Assembly (NCBI RefSeq): GCF_905220365.1
Contig: NC_061129.1
Span: 4,712,803-4,776,802, forward strand
Direction of reading: 5' to 3'
Source: Vanessa cardui
Taxonomy: Eukaryota; Arthropoda; Insecta; Lepidoptera; Nymphalidae
Length of the DNA: 64,000 nt
Shown: piece by piece, positions 11,933 through 22,192 of the stretch
Numbering within the stretch: the first letter of the stretch is position 1
Layout of the letters: each line of letters begins with the position of its first letter
Notes under the pieces: generated by a model
The model's input: only the letters and a program-made list of their open reading frames with translations
Databases searched by the model: none
What the model was told of the DNA's origin: nothing
Made by a program: the position numbers and the translations under genes

Positions 11933-14900
11933 TATTTGCGTTGAATGTTAATAAAAAATGATTTTTTTTGACGAAACAATTTTATAAACAATCAACTGAT
12001 GTACAGTCGTCAATACAAACCGATAAAAAACAATGTAGCGCGTGTAGTGGCAGCAACAGAGACACGTTTATACGCTCGTAAACATCCCCGAAAGCCCCTG
12101 GGGTCATCAGAATTTATATGATCACTGTTATTGGCGGTGATACTTTAAATTATTATATTCGTTCAACAACCAATGTCAGTGTTGCTACATTATATCTGAT
12201 TATTACATAATTAAAGGAAAACATTGCTAGCTGTGTGTCATCGACGTATGTGTTATTTTATTTAGTTAATTGTAAGTTTGTACTAATATTATAAAGAGAT
12301 GGTATTATTTGCTTTGTATGTAGGAGGTAAGGCTCTGCAAGTGATGATCGAATTCCAAAAAAGTTTTTACTGGTAGAAAACTACGTAACTCTTAGTTTTG
12401 TATTATTAATCTGTGCGATGTTTGGTCAAGTCGCTAGTAATTCTTATAAATTTACTACATAAGTAAAAAAAATACTAATTCTTATCGTCATAAAAGTGCG
12501 TGTAATAATGTTTGATTAAAGTGTATCAAATAACAATTTGATGGTTGCAAATAATTGTAAGTTATTTGTTTAGTATATAACAAAATATTTTAATCCCATT
12601 TTCATATCGGCTCGGGATATCGTGGGAGGGGTGAGTGGCACGAATCTCAAAGCAATGAGGAAAAATAAAAAAGTAAAAATGACAAGACGTTATTTGCATC
12701 CCGCTAATGGCCGCCACCGTCGTAATGCGGGGGTAGATGAACAAATATTGCTTTATCCAGTCACAATTTATTCTTACCCAGTTTTATTCGCCACTCCGAA
12801 GCCAGAAGTCGGGAGGGAAGTCGACAGCTTCGTATTTTGGATATTTAAATGATTCGCAAATTATTTCGCTTAATCGAGTACCTACTTTTATTTTTGTTTT
12901 GTTTCTCGGATTATATCTATTACATTTGATAAGAATGTTTTATTTATTTGTCTTTTACTCTCATTTAATATGGAAGTGTGAATCATAAAAAATATATAGG
13001 TCACGAAAATGTTATCACAAGTAGGCCCGCCATAACCCTTTCTCACCTGACGTCTTTATGTCTTTTCGTAAGCATACATTCGCATACAAACGACTCTGAC
13101 CCTCATTTCCGATATTACGTGTAGTAGGTACAGTAGATCGTAACGTTTCAATGAGTAAACATGCATAACTTTTCATAATATGAAAGGAATTCATTACACT
13201 TTTTTCCGAATTATACGAAAAATGCAAATTAAAATAACTCTCAAATCCCAACTCAACCGTGTCGGAGCTTAATCCGCGAAGTGACAACGGCATTCTGACG
13301 AGGCGCCGGAGCTGGGAATTATTAAAACGAACGCCAACTTTTTCACTAAGCCCCGTCGCAAAGCCGTTTCAATTGCGCTGCGCTGAAGATAATTCCAACT
13401 GACGTCATCTTTTTTTCAAATTCTCGACTCGGCTGCATTTCTCTGTGCAGCAATTATAACATTTCCACCAACTAGGAAAACAGAAACACGTGAGAGAGCG
13501 CGTCGAATCGTACCGTTCGTAATTTAAATTTAGATGGAAATTTAATGATGCATTCACAAAGGGCGCTCGTAAAGTCGGTTGCGAGATATTTTTTACGAGG
13601 ATCTCGCGAACTATTGCGCGCTTAACGACTCCGAAGCAAGATCGCCCTCTGCTTTAATGAGCGCCCGATAAACGTGTTAACTGCCGCGACCTTATTTTTA
13701 TGCTGATGTAAAATTGCTGAAAAACGGATTCATTACGGTGAAAGAAACATTATGTAGTGAGATTTCGCAGCGAATGTTGCGAGGGAAATTTGTGTTTTTT
13801 GAGGTCGATGTCGTCGCGCTAGAGCATTATAGGTATACGAGCGGAGTGAACGAGAAGGCGAGGCAAGGTAGACCTGGCTATGTTTAATATATGAGGGCAG
13901 GCGACGCAGAGCGGGTAAACACGGCCCAACCTTCGCTCCTGTTGGCCACTGTTTGCTCACCGTTCTAGTCTCGAGAGAAAATATGTTTGCTCTGCATACC
14001 TAACTGCAGCCCGCTTCGGAACAGAATACCTGTTTACCTTCGAATGTTTTTTCAGAGATTCAACAAATATGCATACCCACTATAAACATGTATTCATTTT
14101 TGTGACTTTGAAATGTCTTTCGGGAGTAGTTTTATCGCAACAAAGTATTATTTTAGATATCCGACCTGAATTAATACATTCATTTGTTTATATGAATTGA
14201 ATGTGTAATATACAAATGAGTAAAGTAAGTCACATTTAGTATAGCAAAAAAAAAGTTTAAATTTATAGAATATCAATAGGCAAATATAATAAGCATTTTA
14301 TGCTGAGCTCACTTTGAACTTAAAACGATATTTTCAATTTAGCATCCGCTAAGAGGACTCATCACGAGGCATGAGAGTCGTTAAAATTCCGCGATCGATA
14401 TTAGAAATCATAACCGATGTTTGTTGAAGTGCTGAGCTCCAGGCCATAATCCTCTCGGCCGCGTACAACTCCACTTAACAAACGTATAAATAATATTCAA
14501 GGCGAGGGAACATATTCGAGGGTACGCTTTCGAGGGTAGTTTGACGGCGTAACGAATCGAAAAACCAAATCATCGAGTAGCACCCCTACTGTACACCGCT
14601 ACATGATAGTTTACAAACGACGCCATAGAGTTGCTATTACGCATAAAATATTTTTTTTAATATTCCTCACAAGCAACACTGTCGCATGTTTTATCTGTTG
14701 TTTTATTAATACTGATTCGCTGATCGGAATACTTTTTAGTAATTGAAAACAATTTTTGTATTTTTGTCAGTTTTCAAATGATTCATATTAGTGTGTAAAC
14801 TGTGCAAAAATTATCATTATATCAATTAGTACCGCTGTTACAATAGTGAAAAAAGTAATTCGCTACTTATTGCAACAATTTATAATAATGAAAAAGGTTT

Positions 14901-15415
14901 TTAATTTGAAAACATTTGCATTCTCATTCGAGTTTGCCAGTAATGCTCAAAGATATGTATGTATGTAAATTTAATTTTATCTTCATTTAATCATCGCGTA
15001 CTTACAACACTTAGTGATGTTTAAGTTTCGACTCTACGCATTTCTATGTAATAAAATCTTTAGGGCTGCCCCTTAGCGGTCTGTCGAGAGTGCTCGTAGT
15101 AGTTTTTTATATATTTTAATTTTAATTTCATATCGGGCGCTAATGGCGGGGCCTCAGCCCTGCGTGCCGAATCGCGCCGAGGAAAATGTATTCATGGTAT
15201 AATAAAACTTAATGTAGCGAGTGAACTAATATTGTCTCACTCAATATTTAATTTTCGAAATATTAATTTAATAATTTTTTGCGATTCATAAACTTTAGTG
15301 GATGTTTGTTGACGGCAGGGAAGATTAATCGACATTTCGAACTTGATACACATGATACACGGTTGTGAATATGTGATTGCTGTAGGTTGCGGGCTACACA
15401 AGACTGGTCGTTCTG
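11933..15415. other. non-coding DNA with long GC-richer tracts
   Basis: No repeat or gene was recognised. The tracts at about 13290-13960 and 14330-14600 are distinctly less AT-rich and not similar to any repeat in the window. The second contains a direct repeat TTCGAGGGTA at 14515-14524 and 14529-14538. The 92- and 75-residue frames in the first tract (13015-13293 and 13733-13960, minus) have no recognisable domain. These tracts are reasonable candidates for conserved regulatory DNA. Confidence 0.4.
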
Positions 15416-15445
15416 GCGATCTTTGGACTCCTCCAAAGATCGCCA
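15416..15445. repeat. perfect 13-bp hairpin with CTCC loop
   Basis: 15416-15428 pairs exactly with 15433-15445 around the loop CTCC. It lies 10 bases from the giant palindrome, which also has a CTCC loop. Confidence 0.9.
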
Positions 15446-15455
15446 ACGAAACGAA

Positions 15456-15703
15456 ACGAAACTGGCTAAAATACGCTTTCAAAATTTAATCTGCACGTAC
15501 TACATGTATTGTTGAAAAATTCTTCATCATCATTATCATCATTTCAACCTTTGAAACGTCCACTGCTGGACATAGATCTCCATCTATGTCCAGCAGTGGA
15601 CGTTTCAAAGGTTGAAATGATGATAATGATGATGAAGAATTTTTCAACAATACATGTAGTACGTGCAGATTAAATTTTGAAAGCGTATTTTAGCCAGTTT
15701 CGT
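15456..15703. repeat. perfect palindrome: 122-bp arms, CTCC loop
   Basis: Base by base, 15456-15577 is the exact reverse complement of 15582-15703, with only CTCC (15578-15581) between them. The inner part of each arm holds a fragment I recognise from lepidopteran repeats (CGTCCACTGCTGGACAT next to a CATCATCATTATCATCAT-type tract), so two copies of that fragment meet head to head. A transcript would fold into a long perfect dsRNA. Perfect identity implies very recent origin, gene conversion, or an assembly or library fold-back artefact. Confidence 0.97.
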
Positions 15704-15778
15704 CCAAGTAATTGACTTGTAATTTAACCATCTTGATAACATGAGGATCTAGTAAATCAAATATATACATGTAATTTG

Positions 15779-16067
15779 ACGACCTCCGTAGTCGAGAAGT
15801 GTGTACCGGTTCACTCTGAGGTCCCGGGTTCGATCCCCGGCCGATTCAATAAAGAAAATTCATTAGTTTTCTATGTTATCTTAGGTCTGGGTGTTTGTGG
15901 TACCGTCGTTACTTATGATTTTCCATAACACAAGTGCTTTAGCTACTTACATATATTGGGATCAGTAACTTAAGTTACCTACAGGTGGCACGTTGTGGCG
16001 ACCTATCAAATGTTTGTTGGGATGTAGTTGATGTTGTCCAATGTTTATTGTTATTATTATTATTTAT
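15779..16067 (+). mobile_element. tRNA-derived SINE, copy 3, altered tail
   Basis: The B box GGTTCGATCCC is at 15827-15837 and a degraded A box TAGTCGAGAAG is at 15789-15799. About 20 bases between the boxes that are present in copy 2 are missing here. The body matches the other copies. The tail is unusual: after GGGATCAG there are about 60 foreign bases (including GGTGGCACGTTGTGGCGACC) before the expected GATGTTGTCCAATGTTTATT resumes. This is either an insertion or a separate subfamily tail. Confidence 0.8.
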
Positions 16068-16559
16068 TATTAATTTTTCCAAACAGCCAAAAAGCATTAT
16101 TATTTTTACCTTTAATACTTATTTTGTTGATTTAGAAATCATTGATTTATTCATAATATTAAAATTAGATTTAAACGATTTCAATATGTTTAAATGTTAA
16201 TAATAAATATGTAATAATGTAATTGAGTATTACTTTATTGATAATAATCTTTGTATATTTAGTTTGAAATTATAATTTAATAGTTTGTTACATTATTTGC
16301 TTCAAATTATGAAGTTTTAGTAATAATTATGATTTGATAGCTATTAATGTTAGTTTTAAAAAAAAAGATTAAAATAATAATATGCAATTATATAGTTGTA
16401 ATGTTAAATTGTGCGTTATAAAAGGTAGCAAACAAGAATTGATTGAATGAATATTGCGACTTTATCTGCAAATATTTGACTCGATTTAATCCCTTGCTTA
16501 TGCTCGATGTATCTAAATAATGTATACCTGATAACGTTTCAAATAACCTATAAGCTGTC
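16068..16559. other. very AT-rich non-coding DNA
   Basis: Low-complexity sequence rich in ATTATT and AATAAT. Nothing recognised. Confidence 0.5.
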
Positions 16560-17390
16560 ACCCCTCACGCACTGAGCAAACAGTTCTGGAGTCAAATCAA
16601 CGCCAAGTTAATCCGTTTTGGTGCGCGAACCCACTTGATTAAGTTTAATTTATTTTAAAAATCAGCGCGGCCCGTGCGCCGCCTCCGGCCGTCGTGAGTC
16701 CCTTCGAAATACATTATTCAGTGTTTTAGAATAATTTTCAAATTCGATTACATAGGGCCGACCCTTGGTAAGTGGGTGGGCCGGGCGGTACGCGGCGGGT
16801 GTATTTAGCCAACACGGGGGTCTCGTCGCGTGCGATGCTGATTTGAATATGCGTCGCACGTGGCCTCCCGCGCTCCGGCCGGGCCCCGGGGACTCCGCCG
16901 ATCATATTTCAAACGTCACCAGAGATGTCTCACTCAGATACTATCGCCGATAAACTCCCAGATACAGGCAAGGGTGGAAATAGTGCCGAGGTCTGGGAGC
17001 AATTTTTTACACCGCGATTATCGCCTGCAGTTGACACCTAGATATTACTTTTCGCTCAGCGCACTCGTACACAGTGCTCGCTATACAGGCATTTTGCGGT
17101 TACGTGGGAGTTCGCAAGTGCTCTTGAAGTTTATTGGCGTGACAATATTTCACAGTGAGTTTTAGAATGATTTTTACCTGGCCCAATTGCTAACAGAAAT
17201 TACCGTAAATCTAAAAGCCAGCGGAACGATTTACGAGCTATTTTGAAAAGTTCTAAGCTTGGATTTCTCATGTGATGGTAGCATATAATCGGTGGGAGTG
17301 GTGGCACGTGCGGCGCGGGTGGCGCGAACGCCGGCGTGCGCGGCGGCGGCCGCCACGTGTCGCTACCGGCACTCTATTACCGCGAGACCA
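16560..17390. promoter_or_regulatory. CpG-dense island, candidate regulatory DNA or promoter
   Basis: A GC-rich tract, strongest at 16660-16910 and 17281-17375, lies between AT-rich flanks. The second core is almost pure G/C and contains two CACGTG E-boxes (17305-17310 and 17354-17359) in opposed GGCACGTG and CCACGTG contexts. The open frames (16662-16859 minus, 16765-16953 and 16860-17165 plus) overlap one another and match no protein I know, so coding function is not supported. A CpG-island promoter, a UTR exon or an enhancer are all possible. Confidence 0.35.
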
Positions 17391-17599
17391 CTGCTTCTGA
17401 TCAAAAGTGCAAAAATATTGTCAAAGAATATAATGTGAAAGATTTTAAAATACCTATTTCTACTCTCTACAAATTCGATACTAATTACATGACATAATAA
17501 TATTAGTGAGCTACTTCATAATATATAATATGGAAAAGATTCATAATACAATACCTACATATATAATAAATAATTGATAGGTACAAAAGTATTTTCATA

Positions 17600-17850
17600 A
17601 GATCACGTGATTCTTAACCGATGATTGGTATATACTCCAGGAAAATATTAATGAATCTTCATGTGCTTCGTTGTTATTTATGTTCATAATTCATTTCAAT
17701 CTCATGTGATTAAATGTACTGGAAATCAGAGTAAACTTATCTGTACTCCTTTTCTTTAGAGGAGAGAGAGAGTATTCAAGATATTTCCCTCAACAGGAGG
17801 CCTCAGCCTTGCAGTGGGAAATTTATGTGTTGCTACTTTCGTTTTTATTT
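17600..17850 (+). mobile_element. decayed tRNA-SINE, second family
   Basis: In plus orientation the order TTAACCGATGATTG, CTTCATGTGCTT, TTCATAATTCAT, GGAGGCCTCAGCC, GCAGTGGGAAATTTA matches the minus-strand element at 42793-43101. The promoter-box region is no longer recognisable, so the copy is truncated or eroded at its 5' end. The minus-strand frame 17756-18061 overlaps it and is not credible as a gene. Confidence 0.65.
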
Positions 17851-19780
17851 TAAGATATAAGGAATGTCCGGTCTGTATTTGAAATAATCTTTGCCACATC
17901 GGGTGACATAGATGCGATTGCAGCTTGAGCAAATCGCGTCGTAATCCGCTACTTGTATCGCAAATCAAGATATGAATTAATTTTGGCCGCTTGCCGCTGT
18001 AATTGAAATGAAGACTTAGCATGACAGATCCAGAAATAGACATATCTGATTCGTATATCACGATTCAAGATTAAATGCCAGTTGATTAAAATAGTATGTA
18101 GTTAATATTTTCACATACGAATCAAGATTAATAGTGGATATACATGTGATAGTAACTCAATCTGTTTGTTACCTCATCTCATCAACTATACGACCTACTG
18201 GAACACTAGTAACGATATTTGTCATAATCTGGTAGGTTTTCTTATAAGAAGGACATTCACATATAAATCACTACCGAAAGTAAAGCTACGGAAATAAATA
18301 ATTACGAGTATAACACAGATTACAAAAGGGAAAACAGCAAATTTGCTATATAAAACCTTTTTGGAAATAAAATAATGAATATTTTCTTTAAACTAAGGTC
18401 AAATTTACTTTAATTCGTAAAAAAATATTTTGTCTATGTTCACGCTCGGAGTATGAAATCCATTGAGGTACACTTATAATTCAAGAAAACCATTTCTGAC
18501 CTGTATTATAAAGTTTCATTAAAAATTATCTCAATTTTGATTTCATTTCTTAAATAAAATATGATTTTTATATTGTTTTTGAATAAATATAAACGTGATG
18601 ATAAAGTAGTGTGACGACGAATATACCAATGTTCAGGATTGCGCACCACTGCGCCCCGACGGCCGACATCCCCTTTAGGATGTCCAATCGGGTAGCTTCC
18701 CGTCCGATTTGCCTACATTATACTCATGAAACAATTTAGTCGAAAAAAAGATTTACTGATAAATCTGAATGTAAGCAAAATATTTATAGGGCTGTAAATA
18801 AAAAAAAATATATATTATTTTAAAGTTTCATTATCCAATCTTCTCATCAAATATAATATACTGTACTCATAGTATTTTGATTTATTACAAATGGGTATAC
18901 TTTTTAGATTTGTTTGATTGGTAGCCAATTACTCTGTAACTAAACAGCAATAATTTGTATTGCTGTATTTTCTTCTGTAGAGCCAGGGTAATAGTCACAT
19001 GACGTCTTAGTTCCTGGGGTTGTCAGCACAATCATTTGTTTTAAATATAATTATTAATATTTCCTACAAACTCAATTATTTTTTATTTCTTTGTGAATTT
19101 TAATTTGTTTTTCATGTAATGCATACAGGCATATTGTTGACACTAAATGTATTACTGTAACATTATTTGTATTACTTGTAACATTTTTCGTTTATTGTAT
19201 ATTTCCGCGATGATATTTTCTTTAAAAGATCAGAAATCCTAATTGTTCTATTTTCAATCTGTATATAATACTTATTTTATAATACAGAACGTAAGACCAA
19301 CAGGCAATGATAACTTTCTACAAAAAAAATACACTAAAAACATAAAAAGCAATAGCGTATACTCTTTATTATATGTTACTTTTAAAACAAATATATTTTC
19401 CAGTATTTTATAAAATGATTGCTTGTGTACCAGTCTACAGTATATTTTTTATGAATAACTGTATTACAAGAATATACTCTGCAAGGGCCCAAATTTTAAT
19501 TATAATAGAGAGAACTCGTAGAATAACTACCAACAATAGATATTGCATAAATACAATAACAGCTCAATAATCTCAATGAAGTCCAAACCAAATGAAGACA
19601 AATCAAAAATGCTAAGAAATTCAATAACCGTCCACAATTCTTTGGATTGTCACCCCAACACAGGGAATACCTTGACAAAGTTATGTATCTTCCCCACAAA
19701 AGTTGCTATCACACTTATTTCCTTATCGATAAAGAATAGTTTCGAACAGCAACTTGTTTTAAAAAAGCGAATAGTTCGCC
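17851..19780. other. AT-rich non-coding DNA
   Basis: Mostly featureless. A GC-rich patch at about 18630-18720 contains GACATCCCCTTTAGGATGTC, a small imperfect palindrome of unknown origin. At about 18975-19040 a weak match (GAGCCAGGGTAATAG, CGTCTTAGTTCC) suggests a decayed minus-strand piece of the 285-bp repeat. Confidence 0.4.
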
Positions 19781-19975
19781 AGTACAAATCCCCGAGATTG
19801 AGTGCGGGACACCGCGGCGAGGGTTCGATTATTACTCGAGTCGATCTCGATACTCCACTCGATGCATCGCGGGGGAGCTGCATTACACGAGTAGAGTTTC
19901 GATTCGATTTGTTGGCGGATCGCTCGACTTGTGTCGAATCGGTGCGCTCAATGTTTACTCGACTTTCAAACATCA
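19781..19975. other. TCGA-rich cluster
   Basis: Ten TCGA tetramers lie between 19825 and 19962, many as CTCGA or TTCGAT, including an ACTCGAGTCGA block. The neighbourhood is otherwise AT-rich. Frames run through on both strands (19543-20031 plus, 19650-19976 minus) but neither looks like a protein, and the open frames follow from the skewed composition. It may be a binding-site cluster or an eroded satellite. Confidence 0.5.
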
Positions 19976-21958
19976 TTTGCGTTCGCGATAAAGTTTTGAT
20001 AATATGTGTATTTGAAATTTGTTGCGCGTAAGTAGGCGTATGGTAGTAGCTACATATAAATCAGCTATACTGTCTGTTCGTACAATATTATGGAAATAAT
20101 TACGCAGTAATGAGATATCTGCTCGTAGGATACTATTGTATCAGACAAATAAAAAATGAATTGGCTAGATGGATTTTTTGCTATTTATATATTAAGGGTT
20201 ACCGAAAAGTAATGTAAAATATGTACTATTGATTTTATTCATAAAGATAGTTAAAATTGTTCTTTTTTTTAAGATAAGAAAAGGTACAATATAAGACTTG
20301 GTGTCCCTAGTTTATTATGTAATTGTAATTAAAGAGTCAAGTACAATAACAGCTTGTAACATTCACAAGCTGTTGTGTCTAATACAAATCTTCTCCTAAA
20401 AGTAAAGGAAAATATTTGGACTTATTTCACGAACATACCTACTCCAATGCTGTTTAATGGGTAGCAGATGTAAATCCAATGGATATATGAATAGTTACGA
20501 TTTTTTCTTTCTCCATCAAGCACGTTAAAAAAAAATAAGGAATTGAAAGCTTCATAATAATTTTTTGGATTTAATCCCATTTTGATTAAGATTCACGATT
20601 TCTGCATACATTTGTCAGTAATTGCGGTGGTCAGTTTCCAATAACGATGTTAATATTATTTTATGATAATTGTTGCAATATTTTATTAAAAATAAGTAAT
20701 GTATGTCATAATGTCATAACGATACGTGAAGGCCTTCAAATAAAATATAATACGCTAACTCGTACGTAGACGTAACTGTCAAATCAAATCCATTCATGTT
20801 TTATTCAAATATACACAATAGTACAAAAATATATTGTACATAATGTTCTGTAAAGGAAAGTTAAAATCGGCCGACAAATCGACGAACATGTCTACCCTCC
20901 GCAGTGGTCCGCAAATTCGAATTCCTGTCTAGTGCCATATGTTGCGTGGAATTTATTATTTTATTATGTTTTTATTTACTATCCTCCGAGACGAGTGTTT
21001 AAGCCGACGTTTATGATATTCTCCTGTGGTTACTGGAGGGGTGCTGATGCGCTATTGTTTCACCCTTCTTGTGTCGGATTGGTTCAATGCGCAAATTTAT
21101 AAACCATTAATTTTGTATTCAACGTTTATAAAAATTGAATTGTCGTGATCTTGAACTGTTGTTTCAGAATGTGGTAATCAAATAATTTTTCTACATGTAT
21201 AACTGTATATATATAAAGCATACTCTAATTTTGAAAATGTCACGATTCATCAGTGATTTTGAATTGAATTTAAAATGATTTATGTAATCAACTAAAAACT
21301 CATTCGACATCATCAACATATAATTAACTGAGCTTATCGAAAACAGATTTGTTTAAATTATACCCAATTAATATTAGTGAAATACGTTGTGTCTATATAT
21401 AAACAATTTTTAACAATCAAATTAAATGAAGCTGATAAAAATATATGTAAATAAAACTACCGCGCTGTATAAAAACAAGAGACGGTTCGTATTTGTAATA
21501 TCATCCGACCAAAACTTGTACTTCATTAGTACTTGTACAACCACTGGCGATATTAAAACAAGAGTTGTATCGTAACACTAACTCTATGCAATATTTTAAA
21601 TCGCTCCTATTGTGTACAGAGATGAAAATGCGAAGTGCAGCTCCGATGATCCGTGCACGATATTATTCTGCACAAAGAGCCCCATCAAATCAGTAGTGCC
21701 CGCTCTGAAAAATTAAAATTGCAATTCAAATATACTTTTCTGCGACTAATCGGTACCTACTTTGTATTTGTATTATATACATTTTTGGCTATATGTTATG
21801 GGATTTCATTATATTATGTATATTTAGGTATTTCGTTAAAACTTACTTATACTTAGTCTTACATCATAATACTATTTAAAAGAAAGAACGAACAACATTG
21901 TCTTTCAGTTAAATTTAAAGATATAACTTATGTTTGATATAAAGTTACAGTATTATAT
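19976..21958. other. AT-rich non-coding DNA
   Basis: Contains a 10-bp hairpin around 20350 (AACAGCTTGT and ACAAGCTGTT). Around 20195 there is ACCGAAAAGTAATGTAAAAT, loosely like a mariner end, but no partner repeat was found. No coding region is supported. Confidence 0.45.
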
Positions 21959-22192
21959 AAATCAAAAATCAAGTAGGCTTTTACAAGCACTTGTGAATTG
22001 TCATTTAACAATTAAGTGAAGCTACCAACGGTTCGGAAAGTAGATTCTACCGAAAAGAACCGGCAAAAAACTCAGTAGTTACTATATTTTAACATTTTAA
22101 AAATACAAAGTCATGTTAGTTAAATACAATTATTTAATTTAATATATCCTGCATGGAAGTCAACATGTATTAACTCCACGCTTTTTTATCTA
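21959..22192 (-). mobile_element. LINE 3'-end fragment (AATAAAG-tail family), copy 1
   Basis: It shares long blocks with 44436-44700 and 46649-46811 (AATTAAGTGAAGCTACCA, GGTTCGGAAAGTAGATTCTA, GAACCGGCA, CTCAGTAGTTACT). On the minus strand these families end in a TTGAATAAAGTATA signal followed by TTTTGATTTTGATT-like repeats, typical of a LINE 3' end, so the element is read on the minus strand. Only the 3' untranslated part is present and no reverse transcriptase remains. This copy is eroded at the very 3' end. Confidence 0.75.

Noticed and set aside
19543..20031. 162-residue open frame (plus) overlapping a 108-residue frame (minus)
   Set aside because: Both strands stay open because of the TCGA-rich composition. 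Neither translation resembles a protein family and there is no splice or start context to support coding.
20190..20230. Mariner-like end (ACCGAAAAGTAATGTAAAAT)
   Set aside because: No matching inverted end within a plausible distance and no transposase remnant.
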